The notes: generated by a model not told the origin, from the letters alone. Shown: positions 28,915 to 39,803, counted from the stretch's first letter. The stretch: DNA of 64,000 nt from Streptacidiphilus sp. P02-A3a (GCF_014084105.1 NZ_CP048289.1:4101922-4165921); one strand, 5' to 3'. Numbers and translations are program-made.

Positions 28915-29886
28915 TCAGCCGCTGGTCCGCCCGGTCGCGCGGCCGAAGCGGGCACTCCACTCGCTCAGGTACGCCACCAGTTCGGGCGGGGTGACCACCT
29001 CGAACTCCGCGCCCAGCCTGCCCAGCGCCATGGCGGGCCAGTCGAGGGTGTCGGCGGTCATCCGCAGCACGCAGGTCCGGGCGTCGACGGGTTCGGCGTC
29101 GGCCCACTGGCCCAGCTGGGCCGCCACCTCCGCGGCCGGGGCCCGGACCCGGACCTCCACCGCGTAGCCCGTGGGCCGGGCCTCGACCCCGGCCCGGACG
29201 AACGCCGTCGCGTCGGCGGCGGGCAGGTCGCGGGGGCGGAAGCGGACGCCGCTGGTCCGGGGCGCGGTGAGCCGGTCCAGCCGGAAGATCCGCCAGTCCT
29301 GGCGGACCAGGTCGTAGGCCACCAGGTACCAGCGGCGGCCCAGCGGCACCAGCCGGTGCGGCTCCACCAGCCGCTGCGAGGGCTCGCCGCCGCGGTCGGT
29401 GTAGTCGAACTCGACGCGTTCGGTGTCGCGGCAGGCCAGGGCCACCGCGATCAGTACCGCCGGGTCGGTGGCGGCCCCGGCCGGGGCGCCCCAGCCCGGC
29501 GGCTCGGTGGCGGCACGCAGCGCGTCCATCCGGCGGCGCAGCGGGGGCGGCATCACCTGCACCAGTTTGGCCAGCGCCCGCACCGCGGCCTCCTCGATGC
29601 CCGCCACCGCGCCCAGCGCCGCCGCCTGCATCCCGACCGCGATCGCGACGGCCTCGTCGTCGTCCACGACCAGCGGGGGCAGCGCCGCACCGGCCGCGAG
29701 CCGGTAGCCGCCGTCCACGCCACGGCTGGCCTCGACCGGGTAGCCCAGCTCGCGGAGCCGGTCGATGTCGCGCCGCAGCGTCCGCGCCGAGACCCCCAGC
29801 CGATCGGCCAACTCCCCGCCCGGCCAGTGCCGGTGGTTCTGCAGCAAGGAGAGCAGCCGCAGCGTTCGGGAACTGGTGTTGGCCAT
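28915..29886 (-). CDS. YafY-type HTH/WYL transcriptional regulator
   Basis: A 323-residue protein. The N-terminal DeoR-like HTH reads SRTLRLLSLLQNHRHWPGGE then LGVSARTLRRDIDRLRELGY. A WYL domain follows (VEFDYTDR, GRRWYLVAYDL) with a C-terminal extension. It is divergent from the DinB gene with only 61 bp between starts. This is a common pairing in actinomycetes, where the regulator often controls its neighbour. A role in the cluster is not indicated. Confidence 0.92.
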   Translation of the reverse strand: MANTSSRTLRLLSLLQNHRHWPGGELADRLGVSARTLRRDIDRLRELGYPVEASRGVDGGYRLAAGAALPPLVVDDDEAVAIAVGMQAAALGAVAGIEEAAVRALAKLVQVMPPPLRRRMDALRAATEPPGWGAPAGAATDPAVLIAVALACRDTERVEFDYTDRGGEPSQRLVEPHRLVPLGRRWYLVAYDLVRQDWRIFRLDRLTAPRTSGVRFRPRDLPAADATAFVRAGVEARPTGYAVEVRVRAPAAEVAAQLGQWADAEPVDARTCVLRMTADTLDWPAMALGRLGAEFEVVTPPELVAYLSEWSARFGRATGRTSG

Positions 29887-29947
29887 GTCCCCAGTCTCCC
29901 GCGATTCAGGACGGAAAGTGGCCGCTATCCCTCCTAGAGTTCTGTTC

Positions 29948-30448
29948 ATGACGACGAACGAACGTGATGACCTGCTGGAAAGCCTCGCCGCGCACCGCCG
30001 GTTCCTGCTGTACACCGTGAAGGACCTGACCGACGACCAGGCCCGGAAGCGCACCACCGTCAGTGAGCTCACCCTGGGCGGGCTGGTCAAGCACGTCTCG
30101 CTGATGGAGAAGGGCTGGGTCGACTTCATCCTCGACGGACCGGCCACGATGGCGATGACCGAGGACAGCTACGCCAAGCACGCCAACGGCTTCGTGCTGC
30201 GCGAGGACGAGACGCTGGCCGGGGTCGTCGCCGAGTACGAGCGGATCGCCGAGCGCACCGACGAACTGGTGCGCACCCTGCCCGACCTCGGCGCCGCCCA
30301 GCCGCTGCCGGAGGCGCCCTGGTTCGCGCCGGGGGCCAGCCGGTCCGCGCGCCGGGTGTTCGTCCACATCGTGGCCGAGACCGCCCAGCACGCGGGCCAC
30401 GCCGACATCCTGCGGGAGGCCATCGACGGTCAGAAGACCATGGGCTGA
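29948..30448 (+). CDS. DinB-family (DUF664) protein
   Basis: A 166-residue four-helix DinB-like protein. Metal-ligand histidines are plausible in LVKHVSLMEKGW (first helix bundle) and in VHIVAETAQHAGHADILREA near the C-terminus. Many members are thiol-dependent (mycothiol or bacillithiol) transferases or are uncharacterised. It is divergent from the WYL regulator. It ends 4 bp from the convergent free C-domain gene, and an inverted repeat there may terminate both. Confidence 0.9.
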   Translation: MTTNERDDLLESLAAHRRFLLYTVKDLTDDQARKRTTVSELTLGGLVKHVSLMEKGWVDFILDGPATMAMTEDSYAKHANGFVLREDETLAGVVAEYERIAERTDELVRTLPDLGAAQPLPEAPWFAPGASRSARRVFVHIVAETAQHAGHADILREAIDGQKTMG

Positions 30449-30451
30449 CCG

Positions 30452-30500
30452 CTCACCCGAGGCCGGAGCCGGGGCCGGTGACCGCTCCGGCCTCGGTGAG
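30452..30500. terminator. Bidirectional hairpin between convergent genes, inside the C-domain 3' end
   Basis: CTCACCCGAGGCCGGAGC (30452-30469) pairs with GCTCCGGCCTCGGTGAG (30484-30500): a 17-bp stem with one bulged base. It lies just after the DinB stop and encodes the last residues of the free condensation-domain protein on the minus strand. Confidence 0.7.
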
Positions 30501-31721
30501 CAGCATCGACTCCAGCCCGAGCAGCACCCGCTCGATGTCCGCGCGGGAGAGGTAGGCGGTGTCGGCGGTCACCGAGATCTCCAGCGCGCCGGAGATGTGC
30601 ACGCAGAACCGGCAGTTGAGCTGCTCCTGGCTCAGCGGCCAGCTCAGCTCGGTCCTCGGCAGCGCGGCCAGGATGTCCGCCGGAGCGCAGGGCCGCGGGC
30701 CCGGTTCGGTGAAGCGCATGTCGTTGAAGCAGCAGAGCGGCTGCACCCACTGGCCGCGGGCCCGGTCCAGCGGGTCGTGGAAGGCGCTGCGGTAGGCCCG
30801 CAGCGCGGCCGGTTCCGTCTCCCGCAGCAGGTCGCCGAAGCCCCGGTCGACACCGACCACGAACAGGCCCTCCTGCGAGAGGGTGCTCACGATCCGGGTG
30901 GTGTCCCGGCGGAAGCGGTTGCTGACGATCGGCAGCATGGCGCAGCCGCTCCGGTCGGTGAAGCGGCCGACGACCGCCGCCGTCGCGGCCAGCAGCACGG
31001 TGGCGGTGGTGGTGCCGTGCCGGGCCGCGACCGCGCGGACGGCCAGACCGGCCGCGGGGGAGTCGAGCAGCCCGCGCCAGATCCGGGGCCGGTCCGGGGC
31101 CGCGGTCGGACGGTCGAACATCACCTCGCGGGCGGTGCCCTCCCAGAGCGCGGCGGCCCGCTCGGCCGTCCTGCGCCCTTCCGGGCCCGCCTGCCAGTGC
31201 GCGAGGTCCAGTGGGCCGGGCGGCGGCGGACCGCCGGCCGGGGCGCCGCGCAGGATCAGCATCCGCAGGTCGCGCAGGGCGATCTCGGCGCCCAGCCCGT
31301 CGGTGGCCAGATGGCAGAAGGCGATCGCCACGTGGCCGACCCGGTCGCCGTCCAGGACCAGCGCGACCCGCAGCGGCCAGTCCCGCTCGTAGTCGAAGCG
31401 CTCTGCTTCGAGTTCGGCCAGCACCGCGTCCGGGTCACCGGTCGCCAGCCGCACCGGCAGCCGACCGGCCCGCTCCGTCCGCTGGCGCGGCTGGTCCCCG
31501 CTGAGGTCGAGCCGGGTGCGCAGCGCGCTGTGCAGCGCCTGCAACCCGGCCAGGGCGGCGAGGACCTCGGCCGGTGAGCGGGTGCCGGGGACCTTCAGCA
31601 CCCGGCCGAAGTTGAAGTAGTGGTCCTCCGGGGCGGTGACCGTGATGGCGTCCCAGATCGCCCGCTGGCCCCAGGTGAGCGGCGCGGCGCCGCTGTCCGC
31701 CGCGGTGAACTCGGCGATCAT
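30453..31721 (-). CDS. Free-standing condensation-like domain
   Basis: A 422-residue single C-domain protein without A or PCP domains. The start LTWGQRAIWDA matches the first C-domain core motif. The active-site motif, normally HHxxxDG, reads CHLATDG: the second (catalytic) His and the Asp are kept and the first His is Cys. It starts inside the stop codon of the free carrier protein (ATGA overlap), so it probably acts on acyl groups held by that carrier or by the NRPS upstream. Free C domains can form amides or esters in trans, or be inactive. Which applies here cannot be told from sequence. Confidence 0.82.
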   Translation of the reverse strand: MIAEFTAADSGAAPLTWGQRAIWDAITVTAPEDHYFNFGRVLKVPGTRSPAEVLAALAGLQALHSALRTRLDLSGDQPRQRTERAGRLPVRLATGDPDAVLAELEAERFDYERDWPLRVALVLDGDRVGHVAIAFCHLATDGLGAEIALRDLRMLILRGAPAGGPPPPGPLDLAHWQAGPEGRRTAERAAALWEGTAREVMFDRPTAAPDRPRIWRGLLDSPAAGLAVRAVAARHGTTTATVLLAATAAVVGRFTDRSGCAMLPIVSNRFRRDTTRIVSTLSQEGLFVVGVDRGFGDLLRETEPAALRAYRSAFHDPLDRARGQWVQPLCCFNDMRFTEPGPRPCAPADILAALPRTELSWPLSQEQLNCRFCVHISGALEISVTADTAYLSRADIERVLLGLESMLLTEAGAVTGPGSGLG

Positions 31722-31972
31722 CGGGCCTCCAGGTGCGCGGTGAGCGCGTCCAGGTCGTCCACCAGCGCGAAGCCCCGGGCGCCGAGGTCGATCTCGACGC
31801 CGTACTCGGACTCGACCGCGTCGATCAGCCGCATCCGGGCCAGGGAGGTGAGCCCCAGCGCCGACAGCCGGACGCCCCCGGCGCGGGCCTCGGCGGCGGC
31901 GATCGCACCCTCCGAGGCCTCCTCGACGAGCGTCGCGAGCCGGTCCCTGGTCGCGGTGGCGTTCTCAGTCAT
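31718..31972 (-). CDS. Free-standing acyl/peptidyl carrier protein
   Basis: An 84-residue protein with the phosphopantetheine site [10 protein letters not shown] (Ser within GLTSL) and helices typical of carrier proteins ([16 protein letters not shown]). GLTSL resembles ACPs more than the LGGHSL form of NRPS carriers. It overlaps the NRPS stop by 8 bp and the C-domain start by 4 bp, so the three minus-strand genes look translationally coupled. It may hold a building block for modification or for the free C domain. Confidence 0.85.
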   Translation of the reverse strand: MTENATATRDRLATLVEEASEGAIAAAEARAGGVRLSALGLTSLARMRLIDAVESEYGVEIDLGARGFALVDDLDALTAHLEAR

Positions 31973-34900
31973 GGCGGTGGCCCTCCTGGTCTGCGGTACT
32001 GCGGTGAGGTGCCGGGGTTCCGGCGGATCGGGCGTCGGCGGCCGACTCCCGGGCGAGCAGTTCGACGGCCTCCTCGTCGGAGAGCCCGTCGAGCTCGGCG
32101 AACAGCTGCTCCTCGACGGCCTGGGCGACCCCGGCCACCGTGCCCCGGTCGAACAGGGTGCGGACCGGCAGCTCGATGTCGGTGCTCGCGCGCAGTCGGG
32201 CGATGACCTTGACCGCCAGCAGCGAGTGGCCGCCGAGGGCGAAGAAGTCGTCCAGCGCGCCGATCCCCGGCACCCCCAGGACCTCCTCGAAGACCTCGGC
32301 GACCAGCAGTTCGGCATCGGTGCGCGGCGGCACCGACTCCCGCTGCCAGGAGGGTTCGGGCAGCGCCGCCCGGTCGAGCTTGCCACCGGGGGTCAGCGGC
32401 AGCGCGTCCAGTGCCACCCAGACGGTCGGGACCAGGTGCGCGGGCAGCGCCGCGCGCAGCTCCTCGGCCAGCTGCGCCGGATCACCGACGGTGTACCCGA
32501 CCAGGGTCTCGCCGCGTACCGCCACCGCGCCCCGGCCGCCGAGGCGGGCCTCGATCTCGCCGAGCTCGATCCGGAAGCCGCGCAGCTTCAGCTGCTGGTC
32601 GCCGCGGCCGAGGAACTCCAACTGCCCGTCCGCGCGCAGCCGGACGCGGTCACCACTGCGGTAGAACCGCTGTCCGTCGAGCAGGACGAAGCGCTCGGCG
32701 GTCAGTTCCGGGCGTCCGAGGTAGCCGTCGGCGAGCCCCGCGCCGCCCAGGTACAGCTCGCCCGGCGCGCCCGGAGGGACCGGTTCGCCGTGCGGGCCGA
32801 GCAGCACCGCGCTGGCGCCGCCGATGGGACGGCCGATCGGCGGCCGACCAGCGACGTTCAGCTCGGCGGCGGTCGGTCCGGCGGCGGTCGGCTCGGTGGC
32901 GGTCAGCTCGGCGGCGGTCGCGATGACCGTCGCCTCGGTCGGACCGTAGGTGTTGACCAGCCGCACCCGGTCACCGAAGCGGCCCCGCCACCGCGCCACC
33001 GCGGCCTCGTGCACCTGTTCACCGCCGAGGATGACCAGGCGCAGGGTGTCCGGCCAGGCGATCGCGTCGATCTCGTCCACCAGGTGGTGCCAGTAGGCGG
33101 TCGGCAGGTCGAGCACGGTCACGCCGTCCAGGTGGTCCGGCAGGCTGACCGCGCCCTCGGGGAGCAGCTCGATCCGCGCTCCGGCGGCCAGCGCCGGGAA
33201 GATCTCCTCCACATGGGCGTCGAAACTCAGCGACGCGAACTGGACCACCCGGTCGTCCGGGCCCAACCGGTACGCCTCACGCATCCAGGCCACCCGCGCC
33301 GCCAGCGCCGCATGGCCCACCAGCACGCCCTTCGGGGTCCCGGTCGACCCGGAGGTGTAGATCACATAGGCGGCGTCCGCCGGGAGGTCACGGCCGCCGT
33401 GCCGCGGCTGCGGACCGTCCGCCGTCAGCACGACCCGGGCCCCGCTGTCCTCGGCCATGAAGGCCAGCCGCTGCTCCGGGTAGTCCGGGTCCAACGGCAG
33501 GTAGGCGCAACCGGTCCGCCAGACGGCGAGCAGGGCGGCGATCGTGTCGCAGCCCCGGCCCAGCCTGATGCCGACCACGCCGCCGCCCCCGGGCGGCAGG
33601 TGCGTGGCCAGTTCGGCAGCCAACTCGTCCGCCCGGGCGTCCAGTTGCGCGTAGCTGAGGCACTGGTCGGCGCAGCTCACGGCGACCGCGTCGGGGTGGG
33701 CCCGGACCGAGGCGGCGAACAGGTCCGGTACCCGTGGGGTCGGGCCCAGCGGCGGCCCGGCGAGTCCGCCCGCCAGCCGCGCGGTGTCGTCCGGGGTGAG
33801 CAGGGGCAGTGCGGACAGTGGCAGTTCGGCCAGCCCGGGCAGGGCCCGGAGCAGCTGCGCGTAGCGTTCGGCGAGGCGGGCGACGGTCTGCTCGTCGAAC
33901 AGTTCCGCGTCGTAGGCCAGGTTGTGCACCAACTCCCGGTCGTCCTGCCAGGCCTCCACCATCAGCTCGAACTTGGCCTGCTGGAAGCCGTGTTCGAACG
34001 GGGAGCTGACCAGACCGCCGAAGGCGTCCTCGCCGTGGTCCGAGCCCTGGCTGTGCAGGATCAGCATGGTCTGGAACAGCGTGGTGCGGGACAGGTCCCG
34101 CTCCACCCGAAGTTGCGTCACCAGGTGCTCGAACGGGACGCCCTGGTGGGTGAACGCGCCCAGGACGTCCTTGCGGGTCCGCCGCAGCAGGTCGGCGAAG
34201 GTCGGATCGGCGGACAGGTCCCCGCGCAGTACCAGCACGTCGGCGAAGTAGCCGACGACGGGTTCGAGTTCCACCCGGTCGCGCCCGGCGGTGGCGGTGC
34301 CGACCAGGATGTCGTCGGCGCCGGTGTGCCGGGCCAGCACCACCTGGTAGGCCGCGAGCAGCACCATGAACAGCGTGCACTTGTGGCTACGGGCGAGCCG
34401 GGCGAGCGCGGCGGCCTCCGCCGCGTCCAGCCGGAACGTCACCGAGGCCCCGCGCCGGGTCGGCACGGCAGTGCGCGGGCGGTCCACCGGGAGCTCCAGC
34501 TGCGGCGGTTCGGCCAGCCGGTCGCGCCAGTAGTCGAGCAGGCCGGTGTTCCGCTGCTCCCGCTGCCAGGCCGCGACGTCGCCGAACTGCAACCGGGTGG
34601 GTGCGAGCGGGCGGTCCGAGTAGAGCGCCGCGAGTTCGTCGTAGATCAGGTTGAGCGACCAGCCGTCGCCGAGGATGTGGTGCAGCACCAGGCACAGCAC
34701 GTGCTCGTCGTCGGCGATCCGGATCAGCGCCACCCGCAGCGGTGGCGCGGACGCCAGTGCGAACGGGGCGTTGGTCCTGGCGGCCACCAGCTCCAGGGCC
34801 TCCGCCTCACCGGCCGCGGTCAACCGCTCCAGCGGCACCGGGGCGACCGGCTCGACGATCGCGGTGGGCGCCCCGTCCAGCTCCGGGAACCGGGTCCGCA

Positions 34901-37900
34901 GAATCTCATGACGAACAGTCACCTCTTTTAGCGCGTAACGTAGTTGCTGCTCATCGAGCTCCCCCTTGAGGCGCTTGACCAGCCACATGTTGTAGGCGGC
35001 GTCGTGCGGGTCCAACCGGTGCAGGAACCACAGCCGCTCCTGGCTGAACGACAGCGGCGGATTGGCCCCGGCCGGACGGGGTTTGGGCCCGTCGGCCTCC
35101 CAGTCGCCGCCCGGACGAGCGCGGTCCGGACGATCGCTGTCCGCCGCTGAACTGTCCGCCGCTGAACTGTCTGCCGCTGAACTGTCCGCCGCGGAGTCGG
35201 ACGGCGGCAGCAGTCGGGCCAGGGCCTCGACGGTCGGGTGCGCGAACACCTCGCTCACCGGCAGCTCCGCGCCGGTGCGGGCGGAGAGCCTGGCGGCGGC
35301 CATGGCGGCCCGCAACGAGTGCCCGCCGAGGGCGAAGAAGTCGTCCAGCGCGCCGACTTCGGGCACCCCGAGCACCTCCGCGAAGACCTCCGCGACCAGG
35401 CGCTCGGCCCCGGTACGCACCGGCCTGCCGGTGGGCCGGGCGACGGCCGCCGGGTACGGCAGCGCCTTGCGGTCGACCTTGCCGTTGGGTGTCAACGGCA
35501 GCTCCGGCAGAGGGACGTAGCTCGACGGGAGCATGTAGGGCGGAAGGTGCCGGGACAGGTGGTCGGCCAGGGAGTCCCGGTCCGCTGCCTCGGCGGTCCC
35601 GGGCAGGTAGAACGCCACCAGGTTCTCGTCGCTGACGCCCACCACCGCCTGGCGCACCCCCGGGTGGCCCTCCAGCGCCTCCGCGATCTCGCCCAACTCG
35701 ATCCGGTGACCCCGCAGTTTGACCTGGTTGTCGGTCCGGCCGAAGAACTCCAGGGTGCCGTCCGGCAGCCAGCGCACCAGGTCCCCGGTGCGGTAGACCC
35801 GCTCGCCGCCGAAGTCCACGAAGCGCTCGGCGGTCAGCTCCGGACGCCCGAGGTAGCCGTCGGCCAGGCCCGCACCGCCGATCAGCAGTTCGCCCGGGAC
35901 CCCGATCGGCACCCGCGCGCCGTCGGCGTCGACCACGTGCACGGTGGTGTTGGCGATCGGCCGGCCGATGGCGACCCGCTCCGGCTGCTCCGGCACCTCC
36001 CACGCGGTGGACCAGATGGTGGTCTCCGTCGGTCCGTAGACATTGACCAACCGGCGCACCCGCGAGCGGAGTTCCGCCGCCAGCCGGAGCGGCAGCGGCT
36101 CGCCGCCCGCCAACGCGGCGACCGGCGGGAGGTCCCCGGTCAGCAGCACCCGCCAACCGGAGGGGGTGGCCTGCACATGGGTGACGCCCTCGGCCCGGAC
36201 CAGCCCGGCCAGCGCCGCGCCGTCCAGTGAGGTCGGCCGGTCGGCGATGACCACCCGGCCGCCGGTGACCAGCGGCAGGTACAGCTCCAGCGCGGAGATG
36301 TCGAACGACAGCGAGGTCAGCGCCAGCCAGCGGTGCTCCGCCGTGGAACCGGTCAACGCGCCCATGGCGAAAAGGAAGTTGGTCAGCGCGCGGTGCGGCA
36401 CCACCACGCCCTTGGGGTTGCCGGTGGAGCCCGAGGTGTACAGGACGTACGCGGTGTGCCGCGGGCGGGGGCGGCGGACCGCGGACCGGGCGCCCTCCTC
36501 GTCCGCGACCGGGTCGAGCACCCGGTCCAGGTCGGCGTCGTCCAGGGTCAGCGCCGCGCCGCAGTCCGCCAGGACGTAGGCGACCCGTGCCTCGGGGTAG
36601 TCCGGGTCGACCGGGACGTACGCCCCGCCGGTCATCGCCACCCCGAGCAGCGCCACCACCATCTGCGCCCGGCGCGAGCTGCGCACCGCGACCACCGAGC
36701 CGGGCCCCACGCCGCGCCCGGTCAGCTCCCGGGCCAGGCCGGCCGCCGCGGCCACCAGCGCGCGGTAGCTCAGCCGGTCCGGTCCGCAGACCACCGCGAC
36801 CGCGTCCGGGGTGGCGTCGGCCTGGTCCAGCAGCAGATCGACCAGGGTCCGCTCGGGCAGCTCGACGGCGGTGTCGTTCCAGGCGGCGAGCAGGTCGCGC
36901 TCGGTCGGCGGGAGCAGCTCCAGTCGGCCGACCGGCTGGGTCGGATCGGCCACGATCGAGCCGAGCAGGTGCAGGTAGCGTCCGGCCAGGCGCTGCGCGG
37001 TGCCGCGGTCGAACAGGTCGGTGCTGTGGATCAGCACGCCGAGCACCCCGCCGCCGGGCTGCTCGTACAGGTCGAGCGACAGGTCGCAGCGGGCCGGGTG
37101 CCAGCCGAGCGGGAACGGCTCGGTGTCCAGGCCCGGCAGCGGGTCGCTGGTGTCGCCGTGCGTGTGCAGCGCGAACAGCGCCTGGTAGATCGGGGTACGG
37201 CTGAGGTCGCGTTCCGTCGTCAGCGCGCCGACCAGCCGCTCGAACGGGACGTCGGCGTGCCCGAGCGCGGCCAGCACCCGGCGGCGGGTCTCCCGCAGCA
37301 CGGCGTCGAAGCCCGAGTCGGCGGGCAGGTCGCACCGCAGGACCAGGGTGGTGGACAGCAGCCCGACGACGCCCTCCAGTTCGGTCCGGCCGCGCCCGGC
37401 CGAGGGGGTGCCCACGCAGAAGTCGCGCTGGCCGCTGTGCCGGGCCAGCAGCACCTGGTAGGCGGCCAGCAGCACCATGTACGGGGTGCACCGGCTGCGG
37501 CGGGCCAGCTCGCGCACCCCGGCCAGCAGCCCGGCCGGGATCTCGAAGCGCACGTCGCCACCGGCGGCGCCGCGCCGGGCCGGGCGCGGCCGGTCGGTCG
37601 GCAGTTCCAGTGCCGGGCACCCGGTGAGCTGCTCGACCCACCACCCGAGGTCCGCCGCCTCCGGATCGGCGGCCGCCGCCAGCTCGCTGTACTGGAGCGG
37701 GGCGGCGGGCAGCGGCAGCCCGGCGTAGCAGGCGGCGACCTCGGACCGGATCACGTTGAAGGACCAGCCGTCGCCGTTGATGTGGTGCAGCACCACGCAC
37801 AGCACGTGGTCCTCGGGGGCGATCCGGACCAGGGTCACCTGGAACGGGGGCCTGGCCGCGAGGTCGAAGCGGGTGTTGCTGCGGGCGGCGACGATCGCCT

Positions 37901-38174
37901 CGGTCTGCTCCACGGAGTCGGCGTCCACCCGCTCGATCAGCACCGGCCCGGGAGCCTCCACCACGGCCCGGGGCTCGCCGCCGGTGTGGGTGAAACGGGT
38001 GCGGAGCGCGTCGTGCCGGGCGGCGGTGGCGGTGAACGCCGCCTCCAGCGCGACCAGGTCCAGAGCACCGCGTACCCGATAGGCGTAGGCCGTGTTGTGC
38101 GACGGATCGCCGGGGTCGAATTGATGCAGGAACCAGAGTCGCTGTTGGCCGAATGAGAGCGGGCCTGTATTCAA
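31965..38174 (-). CDS. Two-module NRPS, C-A-PCP-C-A-PCP
   Basis: A 2069-residue synthetase without a TE. C1 (about 1-440) has HHINGDG at 130-136. A1 follows ([11 protein letters not shown]), then PCP1 (LGGHSL near 948), a Ser/Ala/Asp repeat linker (about 995-1015), C2 (HHILGDG near 1168), A2 ([11 protein letters not shown]) and PCP2 (LGGHSL near 1981). My reading of the ten-residue specificity codes is DILQLGVIWK for A1, one change from the glycine code DILQLGLIWK, and DAEDIGTVIK for A2, whose Glu and Asp suggest a basic amino acid such as Lys or Orn. The start is TTG 38174, with GGGAGAG upstream. C1 at the very N-terminus should accept an acyl or polyketide donor. A2 carries a repeat-like Thr/Ala insertion between core motifs (32863-32921). 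Confidence 0.95.
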   Translation of the reverse strand: MNTGPLSFGQQRLWFLHQFDPGDPSHNTAYAYRVRGALDLVALEAAFTATAARHDALRTRFTHTGGEPRAVVEAPGPVLIERVDADSVEQTEAIVAARSNTRFDLAARPPFQVTLVRIAPEDHVLCVVLHHINGDGWSFNVIRSEVAACYAGLPLPAAPLQYSELAAAADPEAADLGWWVEQLTGCPALELPTDRPRPARRGAAGGDVRFEIPAGLLAGVRELARRSRCTPYMVLLAAYQVLLARHSGQRDFCVGTPSAGRGRTELEGVVGLLSTTLVLRCDLPADSGFDAVLRETRRRVLAALGHADVPFERLVGALTTERDLSRTPIYQALFALHTHGDTSDPLPGLDTEPFPLGWHPARCDLSLDLYEQPGGGVLGVLIHSTDLFDRGTAQRLAGRYLHLLGSIVADPTQPVGRLELLPPTERDLLAAWNDTAVELPERTLVDLLLDQADATPDAVAVVCGPDRLSYRALVAAAAGLARELTGRGVGPGSVVAVRSSRRAQMVVALLGVAMTGGAYVPVDPDYPEARVAYVLADCGAALTLDDADLDRVLDPVADEEGARSAVRRPRPRHTAYVLYTSGSTGNPKGVVVPHRALTNFLFAMGALTGSTAEHRWLALTSLSFDISALELYLPLVTGGRVVIADRPTSLDGAALAGLVRAEGVTHVQATPSGWRVLLTGDLPPVAALAGGEPLPLRLAAELRSRVRRLVNVYGPTETTIWSTAWEVPEQPERVAIGRPIANTTVHVVDADGARVPIGVPGELLIGGAGLADGYLGRPELTAERFVDFGGERVYRTGDLVRWLPDGTLEFFGRTDNQVKLRGHRIELGEIAEALEGHPGVRQAVVGVSDENLVAFYLPGTAEAADRDSLADHLSRHLPPYMLPSSYVPLPELPLTPNGKVDRKALPYPAAVARPTGRPVRTGAERLVAEVFAEVLGVPEVGALDDFFALGGHSLRAAMAAARLSARTGAELPVSEVFAHPTVEALARLLPPSDSAADSSAADSSAADSSAADSDRPDRARPGGDWEADGPKPRPAGANPPLSFSQERLWFLHRLDPHDAAYNMWLVKRLKGELDEQQLRYALKEVTVRHEILRTRFPELDGAPTAIVEPVAPVPLERLTAAGEAEALELVAARTNAPFALASAPPLRVALIRIADDEHVLCLVLHHILGDGWSLNLIYDELAALYSDRPLAPTRLQFGDVAAWQREQRNTGLLDYWRDRLAEPPQLELPVDRPRTAVPTRRGASVTFRLDAAEAAALARLARSHKCTLFMVLLAAYQVVLARHTGADDILVGTATAGRDRVELEPVVGYFADVLVLRGDLSADPTFADLLRRTRKDVLGAFTHQGVPFEHLVTQLRVERDLSRTTLFQTMLILHSQGSDHGEDAFGGLVSSPFEHGFQQAKFELMVEAWQDDRELVHNLAYDAELFDEQTVARLAERYAQLLRALPGLAELPLSALPLLTPDDTARLAGGLAGPPLGPTPRVPDLFAASVRAHPDAVAVSCADQCLSYAQLDARADELAAELATHLPPGGGGVVGIRLGRGCDTIAALLAVWRTGCAYLPLDPDYPEQRLAFMAEDSGARVVLTADGPQPRHGGRDLPADAAYVIYTSGSTGTPKGVLVGHAALAARVAWMREAYRLGPDDRVVQFASLSFDAHVEEIFPALAAGARIELLPEGAVSLPDHLDGVTVLDLPTAYWHHLVDEIDAIAWPDTLRLVILGGEQVHEAAVARWRGRFGDRVRLVNTYGPTEATVIATAAELTATEPTAAGPTAAELNVAGRPPIGRPIGGASAVLLGPHGEPVPPGAPGELYLGGAGLADGYLGRPELTAERFVLLDGQRFYRSGDRVRLRADGQLEFLGRGDQQLKLRGFRIELGEIEARLGGRGAVAVRGETLVGYTVGDPAQLAEELRAALPAHLVPTVWVALDALPLTPGGKLDRAALPEPSWQRESVPPRTDAELLVAEVFEEVLGVPGIGALDDFFALGGHSLLAVKVIARLRASTDIELPVRTLFDRGTVAGVAQAVEEQLFAELDGLSDEEAVELLARESAADARSAGTPAPHRSTADQEGHRHD
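35137..35196 (-). repeat. Four tandem 15-bp repeats in the NRPS interdomain linker
   Basis: Unit CTGTCCGCCGCTGAA (plus-strand sense) occurs four times end to end, the third with one change and the last diverging at its end. It encodes AADSS-type repeats between PCP1 and C2. The number of units may vary between strains through slippage and would only change linker length. Confidence 0.9.
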
Positions 38175-38402
38175 CGCGTCTCTCCCAGAATGACGGTTTT
38201 GCGGGTGGCTCCGGCAGGCTCGCTATCCGCGTCCGGAGTTCGTGATCAACAACCATTGACGAGCCCTGGGGAGGATGGCAGACTGACGGCCGCCCAGTCA
38301 ATGGTCTATACCAACGCCCCGCTTTGTGGCTGCGCCTTCCTATTGAAAACCGGCAACTTCGGTCCATAGCAACGTATGTGACGCCATCTCGGGGGGACTT
38401 TG
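38175..38402. promoter_or_regulatory. Divergent promoter region of the two NRPS operons
   Basis: 228 bp between the NRPS (minus) and AMP-ligase (plus) starts, AT-richer than its flanks. A 9-bp inverted repeat ACCATTGAC / GTCAATGGT lies at 38252-38260 and 38297-38305. Inside it, GACTG (38281) and CAGTC (38295) match the core of a StrR-type dyad, but the spacing is 9 bp and the outer GTTC/GAAC are absent. It is the natural control point for both operons; the site assignment is weak. Confidence 0.5.
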
Positions 38403-39803
38403 ATGAGCGCGACGCTTTCCCATCTGCTACGTGAACGAGCCGCCGCGGAACCGGAGCGGGAGGCCCTGGTCGTCAGCGGATCGGCGCTGGACTTCGGCGA
38501 CTGGGAACGGCGGTCCAACGCCGTGGCCGCCGGGCTGCGACAGCGCGGAGTGGTCCACGGGCAGCGGATCGGGCTGCACTTCGGCAACAACGACTGGCTG
38601 GAGTACGCCGTCGCGTTCTTCGGCGTGCTCAAGGCCGGAGCGGTCGCGGTGCCGCTGTCCGACCAGCTGAGCCCGCCGGACCTGGCCGCACGACGGGAGC
38701 ACTGCGGCGCCGAGTTGCTGCTGCGGCCCGGGGAACTCCCGTACCTGGAACCGGAGACGGAGCTACCGGAGCTCCCGGGCCCGGGGGATCTCGCGCAGAT
38801 CCTCTACACCTCGGGAACCACCGGCAGTCCCAAGGGAGTTGTCGCCAACCACGGCAACCTCGGCTACGGCTGGGGCGGTCGGCGCAAGCCGTTCGCCCAC
38901 TCGCGGCACCTCGCCCACGGATTCCCGATCGGCACCAACGCCGGGCAGTGGATGCTGGCCAACGCCGTGGGCGCGCACCCCACGGTGGTCACCCTCGGCC
39001 AGTTCACGCCCGGGCGCTTCGCCCGACTGATCGAGCAGTACCGGGCCGGGACGGTGTTCCTGGTCCCGACGATGGCGATCGAACTCCTCGCCGCCGGGGC
39101 GCACACCCGGGCCGACCTGTCCAGCGTGCTGCTGCTGGGCTCCGCCGCCGCACCGCTGCCGGGCCGGGTCGCCGCCCAGCTCGGCGAGGCCTTCCCGAAC
39201 GCGACCATCGCCAACTACTACACCTCCACCGAGGCCGCTCCGGCGCAGACCGTGATGCTCTACGACCCGGAGCGCCCGACCAGCCTCGGCCGGCCCGCCT
39301 CCGGCGGCGCGGTCCGGATCGCCGACGCCACCGGCGCGCCGCTGCCCGCCGACGCCACCGGCGAGGTGTGGATGCGTTCCCCCACCGACACCCGGAGCTA
39401 CTACGGCGACGCGGCGGCCACCGGAGCGGTGTTCCACGACGGCTGGATCCGCATGGGCGACCTCGGCTACCTCGACCGCGACGGCTACCTCTACCTGGTC
39501 GACCGGGAGAGCGACGTGGTGAAGTCCGGTGCGCACAAGGTGTCCACCATCCACGTGGAGGAGGCCGTCTACCAGCACCCGCGGATCGTGGAGGCGGCAG
39601 CGTTCGGCGTGCCGCACCCCTCCCTCGGGAAGGCCGTCGCGGTCGCCGTCGTCGGCCCGGTCGACCACGCCGAACTGCGGGTCTTCCTGCAGGACCGGCT
39701 CTCCCCGTACGAGATGCCGCACCACCTGGTCACGCTCGACGCCCTGCCCCGCAACCACGGCGGCAAGGTGGACAAACGCGCACTTCGAGAGGTTGTCGGA
39801 TGA
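38403..39803 (+). CDS. AMP-dependent acyl ligase
   Basis: A 466-residue ANL-family adenylating enzyme. Core motifs are ILYTSGTTGSPKGVV (P-loop), NYYTSTEAAP (A5), GWIRMGDLGYLDRDGY (A7/A8), DRESDVVKSGAHKVS and the catalytic Lys in HGGKVDKRAL. It is shorter than amino-acid A domains and resembles acyl-CoA/acyl-ACP ligases. It overlaps the C-PCP gene by 4 bp, so it may load a carboxylic acid onto that carrier; CoA could instead be the acceptor. ATG 38403 has GGGGGG eight to nine bases before it. It is the first gene of the six-gene plus-strand operon. Confidence 0.9.
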   Translation: MSATLSHLLRERAAAEPEREALVVSGSALDFGDWERRSNAVAAGLRQRGVVHGQRIGLHFGNNDWLEYAVAFFGVLKAGAVAVPLSDQLSPPDLAARREHCGAELLLRPGELPYLEPETELPELPGPGDLAQILYTSGTTGSPKGVVANHGNLGYGWGGRRKPFAHSRHLAHGFPIGTNAGQWMLANAVGAHPTVVTLGQFTPGRFARLIEQYRAGTVFLVPTMAIELLAAGAHTRADLSSVLLLGSAAAPLPGRVAAQLGEAFPNATIANYYTSTEAAPAQTVMLYDPERPTSLGRPASGGAVRIADATGAPLPADATGEVWMRSPTDTRSYYGDAAATGAVFHDGWIRMGDLGYLDRDGYLYLVDRESDVVKSGAHKVSTIHVEEAVYQHPRIVEAAAFGVPHPSLGKAVAVAVVGPVDHAELRVFLQDRLSPYEMPHHLVTLDALPRNHGGKVDKRALREVVG

